Origin: Pseudonocardia autotrophica
Lineage (GTDB): Bacteria > Actinomycetota > Actinomycetes > Mycobacteriales > Pseudonocardiaceae
Length of the DNA stretch: 64,000 nt
NCBI RefSeq assembly: GCF_000717175.1
Contig: NZ_JNYD01000002.1
Location: forward strand, 248,001-312,000
Direction: 5' to 3'
A program made the translations under genes and the position numbers. The stretch's first letter is position 1; each line of letters opens with the position of its first letter. This document shows positions 1-8,921 of the stretch, in pieces. Below the pieces are notes generated by a model, which was not told the origin of the DNA, searched no databases, and saw only the letters and a program-made list of their open reading frames with translations.

Positions 1-107
1 CCTCCTGCCGCTTGGGAGGCGGGATGCGGTTCTTCCCCTCCCGTCGGCGGGTAGCCCTGGCTGCGGTCGGGGGTTGGACGACGGATCCGACGAGGGCGGG
101 AGAGCCG

Positions 108-1622
108 ATGGGCAAGATGCGCGTCGCGAGCGCCGAGCTGCGCCGCAAGGTGGTTCCGGCCGACGCGGCGGCTGCGTTGATCCCCGCGGGAGCGAACGTG
201 GGGATGAGCGGCTTCACCGGGGCCGGCTACCCGAAGGCTGTTCCGCTGGCCCTGGCTCGAAGGATCTCCGAAGCCACGGCCGCCGGCACCCCGTTCCGCG
301 TGAGCGTGTGGACCGGCGCGTCCACCGCTCCGGAACTGGACGGTGCCCTCGCCGAGGCCGACGGCATCGAGCTACGACTGCCCTACCAGTCCGACCCCGT
401 GAGTCGCCGGAAGATCAACGCCGGTCTGATGGAGTACATCGACGTGCACCTGTCCCACGTCGCGCAGCTCGTGTGGGAGGGCTTCCTCGGCCACCTCGAC
501 GTGGCGCTCGTCGAGGTCAGCGGTATCACCGAGGACGGGCGGCTCGTGCCGTCCTCCTCCGTGGGGAACAACAAGACCTGGATCGACCAGGCCGAGCGCG
601 TGATCGTCGAGGTCAACTCCTGGCAGAGCACCGAGCTGGAGGGACTGCACGACATCTACTACGGCACCGCCCTGCCGCCCCACCGCGTTCCCATCCCGCT
701 CGCCCGTCCGGGCGACCGTATCGGCACCCCCTACCTGGTATGCCCACCCGAGAAGATCGCGGCGGTCGTCGAGACCGACCGGCCGGACCGCAACTCCCCG
801 TTCACCGAGCCCGACGACGCCTCGCGCCGGATCGCGGGGCACCTGCTGGAGTTCCTCGAGCACGAGGTGGCCCGTGGGCGGCTCCCCGCGAACCTGCTGC
901 CACTGCAGTCCGGGGTCGGCAACGTGGCCAACGCCGTGTTGAACGGGCTGGGCGCGGGTCCCTTCGAGAATCTCACCGCCTACACCGAGGTGATCCAGGA
1001 CGGCATGCTCGGGCTGCTTCGCTCGGGAACGCTGTCCGTCGCGTCGGCCACGGCGTTCTCGCTGAGCCCGGTCGCCGCCGAGGAGATCAACGCGAATGCG
1101 GCTGCGTACCGGGACCGGATCGTGCTGCGGCCGCAGGAGATCAGTAACCATCCCGAGGTCGTGCGCCGGCTCGGTGTCCTCGCCATGAACGGCATCATCG
1201 AGGCCGACCTCTACGGCAACATCAACAGCACCCACCTGATGGGCAGCCAGATCCAGAACGGTATCGGCGGCTCGGGCGACTTCGCCCGCAACGCCTACAT
1301 CTCGTTCTTCCTGACCCCGTCGACCGCGAAGGCCGGCGCGATCTCCAGCATCGTGCCGATGGTGTCCCACGTCGACCACACCGAGCACGACGTGCATGTC
1401 CTCGTGACCGAGCAGGGCCTCGCCGACCTGCGCGGTCTCGCTCCACGACGGCGGGCGCGCCAGATCATCGACCGCTGCGCCCACCCGGACTACCGGCCCC
1501 TGCTCGAGGACTACCACCAACGCGCTCTCGCCGAGTCCCCGGGCAAGCACACGCCGCACCTCATCGGCGAGGCGCTCGGCTGGCACGAGCGATACCTGGC
1601 GACCGGAAGCATGCGGGCCTGA
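108..1622 (+). CDS. Acetyl-CoA hydrolase/transferase family CoA-transferase
   Basis: A 504-residue protein of the acetyl-CoA hydrolase/transferase family. Its closest functional match is the succinyl-CoA:acetate CoA-transferase type, which moves CoA between short carboxylates in the cytosol. The catalytic glutamate is visible in YTEVIQDG at residue 294, the same number I recall for the Glu of Acetobacter AarC. The glycine-rich C-terminal CoA-binding part (GSQIQNGIGGSGDFARNA) is also present, and the length is normal. I chose ATG 108 over an upstream in-frame start because GGGCGGGAGA lies just before it and the family starts near there. It stands alone upstream of a small unknown gene. The acyl substrate cannot be read from sequence. 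Confidence 0.88.
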   Translation: MGKMRVASAELRRKVVPADAAAALIPAGANVGMSGFTGAGYPKAVPLALARRISEATAAGTPFRVSVWTGASTAPELDGALAEADGIELRLPYQSDPVSRRKINAGLMEYIDVHLSHVAQLVWEGFLGHLDVALVEVSGITEDGRLVPSSSVGNNKTWIDQAERVIVEVNSWQSTELEGLHDIYYGTALPPHRVPIPLARPGDRIGTPYLVCPPEKIAAVVETDRPDRNSPFTEPDDASRRIAGHLLEFLEHEVARGRLPANLLPLQSGVGNVANAVLNGLGAGPFENLTAYTEVIQDGMLGLLRSGTLSVASATAFSLSPVAAEEINANAAAYRDRIVLRPQEISNHPEVVRRLGVLAMNGIIEADLYGNINSTHLMGSQIQNGIGGSGDFARNAYISFFLTPSTAKAGAISSIVPMVSHVDHTEHDVHVLVTEQGLADLRGLAPRRRARQIIDRCAHPDYRPLLEDYHQRALAESPGKHTPHLIGEALGWHERYLATGSMRA

Positions 1623-1900
1623 TCCTCACCAGGGCCGGACGTGCCGGCCGGACTCCACCTGCCGACCACGTCCCACCCGCCCGGGCGCAAATCCCGGTGC
1701 TGTCGGGCACGGCTCGGGCGAGCGGCCGACCCGCCACGAGCCGGCCACGGTCCGGCCGGCCGCGGCTCCGGCTCATCGCCCGCAGCGGGTGAAGTGCCGC
1801 CGCGGCGCACCGGGTCGAATGCCGGACGCGGTCCCCGCAGCGGGCGGGGGGCAGCGCCGAGGGCGAATCCGGGGCCGACTCGACAGGGAGGGAGCCTCTT

Positions 1901-2233
1901 ATGGACACCTCCGACTCCACCGGTCGCTGGGCACTCCGTGGAGATCCGGCGCTGCTCACGGAAGCGGCTACGGCCCTGCGCGTCGCCCGGGCGGAGCAGA
2001 TCTTCGGGGACCGGTTCCCCGGCGAGTACGTGATGTCGGGGATCGCCCGGCTCCTGGAGGCCATCGCGCGCGAGATGCGCGAGAAGGACACGCCCAGCCA
2101 CGGCGTGGTGTCGGCCGCCACCGACATCTCCGCACACGTGCTGAGGTACCTGCCCGAGCTCAGGGAGGCGACGAGCCGTCGCCACGACGCCGCAGGAGCC
2201 GATCCTGCCCGCACGTACCCCCGGACCACCTGA
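1901..2233 (+). CDS. Small hypothetical protein
   Basis: A 110-residue protein that I do not recognise. The start has a strong ribosome binding site (GGGAGGGA, then ATG). The first 90 residues are acidic and helical-looking, with alternating Ala, Leu, Arg and Glu. The last 20 residues are basic and low in complexity. There is no signal peptide or membrane segment. It is followed 82 bases later by an alpha/beta hydrolase on the same strand and may be co-transcribed. The 278 bases before it hold no recognisable gene. Confidence 0.6.
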   Translation: MDTSDSTGRWALRGDPALLTEAATALRVARAEQIFGDRFPGEYVMSGIARLLEAIAREMREKDTPSHGVVSAATDISAHVLRYLPELREATSRRHDAAGADPARTYPRTT

Positions 2234-2315
2234 CCAAGGCCGCGCTCGCCCTCCGCGGGCGGCCCTGCACCGACGCCGACGGCCCCCGCGGCCGTCCTCC
2301 GGGAAGGATCCTCCG

Positions 2316-3017
2316 ATGAGTGGCCGACCGAACATCGTCCTCGTGCACGGCGCGTGGGCCGACGGCTCCAGCTGGAGCGCGGTCGTCGAGCGCCTGCAGG
2401 CCGACGGCTACACCGTGACCGCGCCGCAGTTCGCCGAGGGGGCGCTGGCGGCCGACGTCGCCCGGCTGCGCCAGGTCCTGGCGCGCCAGCACGGCCCGAC
2501 CCTCCTCGCCGGCCACTCGTACGGCGGGCAGATCGTGACCGCGCTGGGTACCGACACGCCCAACGTCGTCGGCCTGGTCTACATCGCGGCCTTCGGCCTG
2601 GACGAGGGCGAGTCCATCGGCAAGCTGCTGGCGCAGGGTCCGCCCGGCCCGGCCCTGGCGCACCTGGACGTCGACGAGCAGGGTTTCGCCTGGATGCCCG
2701 AGGACGACTTCCTGAACCAGTTCGCCGACGACGTCGACCCGGTCAAGGCGCGGGTCATGTACGCCGTGCAGCAGCCGCTGGCCTGGTCGGCCGTCGACGA
2801 GGTGATGGGCGTCCCGGCGTGGAGGTCGCTGCCGTCCTGGTTCCTCGTCGCCGAGGGCGACCGCACGATCCCGCCCGACGCGCAGCGCACCTTCGCCGCC
2901 CGGATGGGGGCCACGACCGTCGAGGTCGCAACGAACCACGTGGCGATGGTCTCCCACCCGGACGACGTCCTGCAGCTCATCGTGACGGCGGCCGAGGCAG
3001 TGGGGGCCGCGCAGTAG
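2316..3017 (+). CDS. Alpha/beta-fold hydrolase (small esterase type)
   Basis: A 233-residue cytosolic alpha/beta hydrolase. The oxyanion-hole HG follows strand 1 (residues 11-12), and the nucleophile elbow GHSYGG puts the catalytic Ser at residue 68. A late His lies in the TNHVAMVSHP stretch near the C-terminus. The compact fold and the opening VLVHGAWADGSSW resemble the salicylate-esterase/HNL-like group of plant and actinobacterial esterases. The start has GGGAAGGATCC upstream. The substrate is unknown; nothing next to it names a pathway. Confidence 0.85.
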   Translation: MSGRPNIVLVHGAWADGSSWSAVVERLQADGYTVTAPQFAEGALAADVARLRQVLARQHGPTLLAGHSYGGQIVTALGTDTPNVVGLVYIAAFGLDEGESIGKLLAQGPPGPALAHLDVDEQGFAWMPEDDFLNQFADDVDPVKARVMYAVQQPLAWSAVDEVMGVPAWRSLPSWFLVAEGDRTIPPDAQRTFAARMGATTVEVATNHVAMVSHPDDVLQLIVTAAEAVGAAQ

Positions 3018-3233
3018 CAGGTCCGTACCGTGGTGCGGCTCGACGTCGTCCCAGGGGCGCCCGCTCCGTTTCGTCCGGGCAGTCGCGTTGGTGGGTGGAG
3101 GACGACGAGGGCGACGATCGCGCCGCTGCGCCGGGCAGAGGCTGACTCGAAGGCTCACCGCGAGGTTCTCGCGCTCGTTGGCCGTGCGGAGACAGGCGTG
3201 CGGGCGGGTTACCCCCGCGTGGTCGGCCCGGCG

Positions 3234-4106
3234 TCAGCTGAGCACGGTTTCCTCGTAGCGGGCCGGTGCTGTGATGTCGAGCAGTTCCCATTGGCGCATC
3301 CAGCCCTGGGTGCGGTCGAACATCTCGCGTGTGTAGGGCTGCGGCACGATCCGTTCCCCGGGCCCGAAGCGGCGCACGTCCACCAGCTCGAGCAGGTCCG
3401 CCGGCATCTCCCGGGCCCAGTGCGGGGTGTAGCGGTGCGGCTCCAGGTCGATCTCCTGCTGGGCCCGTAGCAGCGCGCGGAAGTAGCGCTCGACGTCGTC
3501 GGGGTTCACCTGCGCGGAGAGCAGGAAGCCCATGACGAAGGTGGTGTCCACGAGCTTGCGGAATCCGCGCTGCTCCAGCACGTAGGCGGGGGCGCCCCAG
3601 ACGTTCACCGCGGGCACCCGGCCCTGCAGCAGCAGTCGGGCGCGGTCGAACGGTCTGCCGAAGAAGCCGAGCGTCACCTGCGCGCGCGGCATGAACGCCT
3701 CGAGGGCCTGTAGTGCGGAATAGTGGCTGCCCGAGTGGTATCCGACGCCGACCTCGACGCCGGCAAGGTCGGCGGGCTGCTGCAGCGCGGAGTTCGCGGC
3801 GACGTAGATCCCCGCCGGGCACACCGAGTACGCCTTGCCGTACATCTTCCCGTGCTCGGCCGTGGCGGCTGCGTTCACGGCCCAGTGGCAGGCGCAGGAC
3901 ACGTCCGAGGGTCGGCCCGCCTGCATGTCCTCGAAGGCGCCGCTGCGCACCTGCAGTGGCGCCTCGCCGGCCGCGCTGACCCCGCTCGCCGAGCCGCCCG
4001 CGAACCCGGCGTCGAACTCGTAGTCCAGACCTTCCTCGGCGAAGAAGCCCCGCTCCTCGGCGACCCACTCGTGCAGCCGCACGTGCGGCTGGATCCGGAA
4101 CACCAT
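3234..4106 (-). CDS. NMT1/SsuA-like substrate-binding-fold protein without signal peptide
   Basis: A 290-residue protein resembling the periplasmic-binding fold of nitrate/sulfonate/thiamine-precursor proteins (opening HEWVAEERGFFAEEGLDYEF). Those proteins normally deliver small organic molecules to an ABC transporter. Here there is no signal peptide, lipobox or membrane anchor, and no permease or ATPase gene beside it. A cytosolic binding or enzymatic role (compare the NMT1-type enzymes) is therefore as likely as transport. ATG 4106 has GGTGGGAG at good spacing; an in-frame GTG lies 15 bases upstream. It points the same way as the small ABM-like gene upstream, with a 222-base gap. Confidence 0.7.
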   Translation of the reverse strand: MVFRIQPHVRLHEWVAEERGFFAEEGLDYEFDAGFAGGSASGVSAAGEAPLQVRSGAFEDMQAGRPSDVSCACHWAVNAAATAEHGKMYGKAYSVCPAGIYVAANSALQQPADLAGVEVGVGYHSGSHYSALQALEAFMPRAQVTLGFFGRPFDRARLLLQGRVPAVNVWGAPAYVLEQRGFRKLVDTTFVMGFLLSAQVNPDDVERYFRALLRAQQEIDLEPHRYTPHWAREMPADLLELVDVRRFGPGERIVPQPYTREMFDRTQGWMRQWELLDITAPARYEETVLS

Positions 4107-4328
4107 CGCGATCACTCCCACCCGGTGGATCCCGGGCCGACGCGGCCGTGGACGCGCACGATTCTACGAACATGAGCCGAGCACCGACAGCGTGCGACAG
4201 ATCCGCCCACCACGATCTCGTGTTCGGACCCGAGTCGGTGTCGCCGCAGCTCCGGGCCCGTGCGCGTTTCGCGAGTCCCCACACACGTGAGCAGCCGCTG
4301 GGTTCCTTGTCGAGCGGCATACCCTGGA

Positions 4329-4613
4329 TCAGAAGTTGAGGTAGGTCTCGCCTGCGATGATCTCCGGCGGATCAATCGTCATGCCGGGGACGTTATTCCG
4401 AACCCACTCGGCCGCGCGACGGCTGGACTCGCTGGTCCCGGCCTCGTCGTCGCACACGGTGACAGTCAGCATGCCCCCGTCTCCGGCCCTCACGCCGTAG
4501 TAAGCCCTGAACCCGGGAACCGAGCTGATGACCTCCCGGACGTCCGACTGGCGCTCCAACGTCACGTCGATGAGCTTCGAAGCACCCACGTAGCGCCGCA
4601 CTACTACATGCAT
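4329..4613 (-). CDS. Small ABM-like alpha+beta barrel protein
   Basis: A 94-residue protein with the beta-alpha-beta pattern of small dimeric alpha+beta barrel proteins (antibiotic-biosynthesis-monooxygenase-like). The VPGFRAYYGVR and TVTVCDDEAGTSES segments are characteristic of a small actinobacterial family in this fold. I chose ATG 4613 because GAGGAGAGGCGG lies directly before it; upstream in-frame residues do not look like the family. The enzymatic role is unknown. It may bind small hydrophobic molecules or carry out quinone-type oxidation. Confidence 0.75.
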   Translation of the reverse strand: MHVVVRRYVGASKLIDVTLERQSDVREVISSVPGFRAYYGVRAGDGGMLTVTVCDDEAGTSESSRRAAEWVRNNVPGMTIDPPEIIAGETYLNF

Positions 4614-5136
4614 CCGCCTCTCCTCTTCGAACCCGGGGCACGCACGATCCTCTCCCGCCAGACGCTCGGCAAGGCTCCGACCGGAGTACCCCAATACCCT
4701 CGGCGGCTACCGATTTGTGTTCCGCAATTTTCGGTTTTTTCGCATGGCTTAATCGGCCGTGGTGTCGGTTGGATCTGCGCGAGTGGTGTAGCCAGGGGCG
4801 GCGACGAGAATGTGGAACATGATTGTTCCTGTTCCTCTCCCTCGCGAGACGCCACTTCGCAGGAGCCGTCAGAGGCTGCGGCGCAGATTTGATACACCTG
4901 ACGACCTGTGCCGATGCTGATTCCGCTCGTCACCGGAACACGATCATTCTGCTTCGGACGACGCGTTCGGAAGCCCGCAAATCCATCTACTGGACGCCGT
5001 GGAGCGGGTGGTGATCGCGGGCGGAACCCGGGAGACCTGCCCCCGGAACCGACCGGCAACCTCGTCACCTGCCCCCGGGGGCCTGGAGCTGCCTCGGCCA
5101 TCGAGCCGGCGAACCTGGTCGTCGCCGGACACGTCG
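4614..5136. other. Gene-free stretch before the fmdA remnant
   Basis: About 520 bases without a supportable gene. Local AT content rises around 4720-4760 and 4920-4950, unlike the surrounding coding DNA. A TGTATCAAA core on the minus strand at 4885-4897 resembles the GntR-type sites near 20.9-25.9 kb, but it is isolated. I see no tRNA or clear structured RNA. Confidence 0.5.
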
Positions 5137-5165
5137 TTGACAGCTTCTTCCGGTGAGAATAGTTT
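5137..5165 (+). promoter_or_regulatory. Promoter of the former amide operon
   Basis: A consensus -35 TTGACA (5137-5142) is separated by exactly 17 bases from a -10-like TAGTTT (5160-5165). It sits about 43 bases upstream of the fmdA remnant start and could still drive the amiS-type gene downstream. Confidence 0.55.
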
Positions 5166-5207
5166 CACTAGGAAGGAATTCTGCTCGCGGAGACGGGAGG
5201 GATGGCG

Positions 5208-5581
5208 GTGCCCGAGGTCGTGTTCAGCGTGGATCAGTCGAAGTCGATGCGAGATCAGGCGGTACCTGGGCACAACCGCTGGCACCCGGACATCCCGGCG
5301 GCCGCGTCGGTCCGGCCGGGTGCGGAGTTTCGGGTCGAATGCCGGGAATGGACCGATGCGCAACTCGGCAACAACGACTCCTCGAACGACGTACGGGACG
5401 TCAACCTCGACGTTGCCCACATGCTCAGCGGGCCGGTCGAGATCCAGGGCGCCGAGCCCGGCGATCTGTGCCCCCAATCGGGTCGGAGGGGGCGAGCGCG
5501 CACGAGCTGCGCGTCAGTGAGAAGCGCGGCCGCCCGGCCCGGCACCGGCCGGAGCCGACGCCGCCGTGGGTACTGCATTGA
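5208..5581 (+). pseudogene. fmdA: Formamidase (fmdA) 5' remnant fused out of frame to an fmdB-type 3' tail
   Basis: The first 87 codons match the N-terminus of acetamidase/formamidase FmdA: HNRWHPDIPAAASVRPG, ECREWTD and GNNDS, up to GAEPGDL. Homology then stops at about 5470. From 5471 to the stop at 5581, a different frame (+2) encodes a 36-residue tail, ASAHELRVSEKRGRP to TPPWVLH. I recognise this as the C-terminal end of the small FmdB-type zinc-ribbon protein usually encoded next to fmdA. The simplest reading is one deletion that removed most of fmdA and the front of fmdB. GTG 5208 (GGGAGG upstream) is the likely original start. The FmdB assignment is from memory of the family and less certain than the FmdA one. 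Confidence 0.8.
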
Positions 5582-5605
5582 CCATCGAGAGTGAGAGGCG
5601 AACCG

Positions 5606-6271
5606 ATGCTGCTCGCCGTGGTGTTGTTGTACGTCGGAGCCGTCCTCGCCGTGAACGGGATCTGGCTGATAGGCCAGGCGCGGGCGGCGGAGGACGTCGA
5701 GCGGGTACCGGCCCACGCGGCCGCCGCGGCCGGCGAGTCGGCGGACGTCCCGAGCTCGGTCGGCGGCCGGGGAGCCGAGCCGGCACCGGCGCGAGCAGAG
5801 CGCTCGCCGCTGTTCCTGCAGAACCGGGAAGTCGCGGTGATCAACATCTTCACCGGCTTCGTGGGCGTGGTGATCGCGCTGATCTTCCTGGTCCAGGGTG
5901 CGGTCGGCAACAACCTCGCCGCCGTGCGCGGCGGGGGATTGATCCTGCTGTTCGCCTTCACCTACCTCTGGGTGGCGTTCAACCAGTACCTCGATGCGGG
6001 CGGCCGCGCCTTCGGCTGGTACTGCCTGTTCGTCGCGATCACCGCGGTCCCGGCCGGGGTCTACACGCTGCAGAACGCGAACGGGAACACCGCCCTGATC
6101 TGGCTGGGGATCAACTGGTTCCTGTGGGCCATCCTGTGGGCGTTGTTCTGGGCGCTCCTCGCGCTCGAGCTGCCGATCGCCCGTCCCACCGGATGGCTCA
6201 CCATCTTCGAGGGCGTCGGCACGGCATGGGCCCTGGGCTTCGCCGTGCTGATCGGGGTGTTCTCGTTCTAG
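5606..6271 (+). CDS. amiS: AmiS/UreI family amide or urea channel
   Basis: A 221-residue membrane protein of the AmiS/UreI family, which lets short amides or urea cross the inner membrane. The six-helix pattern is clear: an N-terminal helix (LLAVVLLYVGAVLAVNGIW), a charged cytosolic stretch of about 45 residues, then five more hydrophobic segments. The family signature VAFNQYLDAGGRAFGWYCLFV is present in pieces. ATG 5606 is preferred over GTG 5591 because GAGTGAGAGGCG precedes it. It lies 24 bases after the fmdB-like tail, so it is the surviving transporter of a lost amidase operon. It appears intact, but its enzyme partner in this window is gone. Confidence 0.88.
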   Translation: MLLAVVLLYVGAVLAVNGIWLIGQARAAEDVERVPAHAAAAAGESADVPSSVGGRGAEPAPARAERSPLFLQNREVAVINIFTGFVGVVIALIFLVQGAVGNNLAAVRGGGLILLFAFTYLWVAFNQYLDAGGRAFGWYCLFVAITAVPAGVYTLQNANGNTALIWLGINWFLWAILWALFWALLALELPIARPTGWLTIFEGVGTAWALGFAVLIGVFSF

Positions 6272-6287
6272 CCGGACGTCGACCGGT

Positions 6288-6355
6288 CGGCACCGAGCAG
6301 GCCCGGCAGCGAGCAGTCCCCGGCACCGAGTAGGCCCGGCGCCGAGCAGGCCCGC
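6288..6355. repeat. Three near-identical 19-base direct repeats
   Basis: Copies at 6288-6306, 6321-6339 and 6337-6355 share the core CGGCACCGAGCAGGCCCGG with one or two changes. They fill the 113-base gap between the converging amiS-type and AmiC-like genes. The function is unknown; slippage-generated filler or part of a transcription end region are both possible. Confidence 0.6.
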
Positions 6356-6384
6356 TGCCGGGCGGCGGCGGCGGGGTTCCTGGC

Positions 6385-7485
6385 TCAGCTCCGGGGCGGC
6401 GCTGCGAGTTGGGCGATGACGTCGAACTCGAGCCCGTCCGCCCGTGCGAGGTAGACGCTCTGCAGCAGGTGGTTCCCCGTCATGCGCACCACCCCCCGAG
6501 GGCTCTCGTAGGCCAGCTCGTCCGCCGCCGCGCACAACCGATCCAGCTCGATGCTGCCGGCCCGCTCGGCGAGCCTCGCCATGAAGGTCAGCGCCTCGTA
6601 GCAGGACTCGCCCATCGAGTTCAGCGTCGGCGCGGTGTACCCGAACCGTTGGACATAGCGGCGGGAGAAGTCCAGGCCCGCCGCGGTCACCAGCGTCTCG
6701 AAGAACCCCGACGTGGCGTAGAGGCCGTGGGTGTTCTCCGCGCCGCTGGCCAGCAGCATGTTCTCCTCCATCAGCGGACTCAGGCGCACGCACCGCCGGT
6801 CGAGGTCGGCGGCGACGAAGGTGCGGTTGAACCGGACCGCGTCCGACCCGACGAGGAACATCAGCACACCGTGCGCCCCGCTGCGGCCCACTCGCCGCAC
6901 GGCCGAGGAGAAGTCCTCCGTACCGAGCGGCACGAACACCTCGTCGAGGACCTGCACGAGCGGCGAGGACCGCGCGAACCGTCGCGCCACCCGCGCCGAC
7001 GCCCGCGGCCAGACGTAGTCGTCACCGGCGATGCACCAGGTCCGCACGCCCAGCTCCCGCGCCATCCACTCCAGCGCCGGGAGCACCTGCCGGTCCGGGG
7101 TCTCTCCGGTGAGGAAGACGCCCTCCGTGCGCTCCCCGCCCTCGTACAGGGTGGAGTAGACGTACGGCACGCGGCCGGCGACCACGCGGTCGATGCACTG
7201 CCGCACCGCGGAGATGTGCCAACCGGCGACGGCCTGGACGGTTCCGGCACGGACCAGGTCCGCCACCTCGCGCGCCACCTGCGCCGGCGCCTGCCCGCCG
7301 TCGACGACGTGCAGCCGCAGCTCGCGGGCGAGCACTCCGTTCGCGGAGTTGATCTCGTCGACCGCGAGCTCGCCGCAGGCCTCGCAGGACGGCCCGAAGA
7401 TGCCCGCAGGGCCGCTGAGCGGGATGACGAAGGCAACGTCCAGCGACTCCTGACGCCGATCCACCAGGGCGGTCGTGCCTCGCAT
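6385..7485 (-). CDS. AmiC-like cytosolic amide-sensor (Peripla_BP_5 fold)
   Basis: A 366-residue protein with a Leu/Ile/Val-binding-protein fold and no signal peptide. That is the arrangement of Pseudomonas AmiC, the cytosolic amide sensor of amidase operons. The family opening VAFVIPLSGPAGIFGPSCEA is visible, followed by two alternating Rossmann-like lobes and YATSGFFETL near the ligand cleft. ATG 7485 has GGAGGGGG upstream. It converges with the amiS-type gene, supporting a shared amide role. No AmiR antiterminator is encoded here, so how it signals is unclear. It may now be a regulator without its operon. Confidence 0.78.
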   Translation of the reverse strand: MRGTTALVDRRQESLDVAFVIPLSGPAGIFGPSCEACGELAVDEINSANGVLARELRLHVVDGGQAPAQVAREVADLVRAGTVQAVAGWHISAVRQCIDRVVAGRVPYVYSTLYEGGERTEGVFLTGETPDRQVLPALEWMARELGVRTWCIAGDDYVWPRASARVARRFARSSPLVQVLDEVFVPLGTEDFSSAVRRVGRSGAHGVLMFLVGSDAVRFNRTFVAADLDRRCVRLSPLMEENMLLASGAENTHGLYATSGFFETLVTAAGLDFSRRYVQRFGYTAPTLNSMGESCYEALTFMARLAERAGSIELDRLCAAADELAYESPRGVVRMTGNHLLQSVYLARADGLEFDVIAQLAAPPRS

Positions 7486-7585
7486 GGGACCCCCTCCGCG
7501 ACGTGCGGCACAGCCTCACCCGACACTTCGAATCGGTAGTGTTTACGATGACAGCGATTTCGTCACCCGTCGGAGAGGACTTCCC

Positions 7586-8038
7586 GTGGCCTCAACGTCC
7601 CTCGTGCCCCGAGGGGCGTCGTCGACGGCCCGGCCGACCCAGTCGCTGCACACGCTGCTCGCCCGGGTCACGCACCGGGTGGCGCGGCAGGTCGAGGCCA
7701 CCCTGGCCGGCTGCGGGCTCGCCCTGGAGCAGTGGCGCGTCCTGGACCTGCTCGCCGACGGGCAGGGGCACTCCATGTCGGAGATCGCCGAGCATGCCAT
7801 GGTGCCCGCCCCGACCCTGACGAAGATCGTCGATCGGCTCGTGGACAACGCTGTGGTCCACCGTCGGGTCGACGAACGGGACCGCCGCCGGGTTCTCGTC
7901 TTCACCACCGATCACGGCGCCGACCTGCACGCGCGCATCGCCCCGCAGATCAGCAGGGCGGAGGACGATGCGGTGGCGGAGCTGGAGCCTGACGACGCCG
8001 CGCAGCTCGTCCGGCTCCTCGCCCGGCTCGCTACATGA
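7586..8038 (+). CDS. MarR family transcriptional regulator
   Basis: A 150-residue MarR-type winged-helix regulator. The recognition region is visible in HSMSEIAEHAMVPAPTLTKI, and the wing in DERDRRRVLVFTT. MarR proteins are dimeric and usually repress until a small phenolic or amphipathic ligand binds. GTG 7586 is chosen because GGAGAGGAC lies before it; longer in-frame extensions run into the divergent AmiC-like gene. The 100-base gap to that gene is AT-richer and is the likely shared control region. The target is probably the divergent gene or itself. Confidence 0.85.
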   Translation: MASTSLVPRGASSTARPTQSLHTLLARVTHRVARQVEATLAGCGLALEQWRVLDLLADGQGHSMSEIAEHAMVPAPTLTKIVDRLVDNAVVHRRVDERDRRRVLVFTTDHGADLHARIAPQISRAEDDAVAELEPDDAAQLVRLLARLAT

Positions 8039-8045
8039 ACGGCCG

Positions 8046-8067
8046 GGGCGCTCGCGAAGCAGCGCCC
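8046..8067 (+). terminator. Hairpin after the MarR gene
   Basis: A 7-bp perfect stem (GGGCGCT / AGCGCCC) with an 8-base loop lies 8 bases after the MarR stop codon. It has no T-tract, as is common for actinomycete terminators. Confidence 0.5.
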
Positions 8068-8152
8068 GCACCCATGGTCGAGAGCGCGGTGCTCGCCCTG
8101 CCCACCTGGGAGGCCGGCGACCGACCTCCTCACCCGCGCAGGAGCGAGACGC

Positions 8153-8690
<538 letters not shown>

Positions 8691-8897
8691 GCGGCCGGGG
8701 CGGGCCTGCACTTCACGTCGGCCAGCGCCGTGGTGACCCTGCCGCTCGACGGCGTGCACATCGCCGAGGTCGCAGACCCGCTGCCGCCGGTCACGGTGTA
8801 CCTGATCTGGCGCGAGGACGACGAGGCCCCCGCCCTGCACCGCGTGCTGGCGACGGCGGCGGAGGTCCTGCCGACGGCGGACCGGCGGGACCCGTGA
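8691..8897 (+). pseudogene. LysR-type regulator C-terminal remnant
   Basis: The last 65-70 codons of a LysR-type effector domain: VTLPLDGVHIAEVADPLPP, then VYLIWREDDEAPALHRVLA, which is the usual closing helix of the family. The DNA-binding domain and most of the effector domain are missing. Its truncated 5' side abuts the truncated 5' side of the opposite-strand acyl-CoA dehydrogenase. The assignment rests on pattern recognition of the LysR tail. Confidence 0.6.
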
Positions 8898-8921
8898 ACG
8901 GGCCCGCCGGTCCCCGGGTGC

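Noticed and set aside
4885..4897. A fourth TGTATCAAA site (minus strand) far from the GntR island
   Set aside because: Only the 9-base core matches, and it is 16 kb from the regulon with no clear promoter. Left as a remark.
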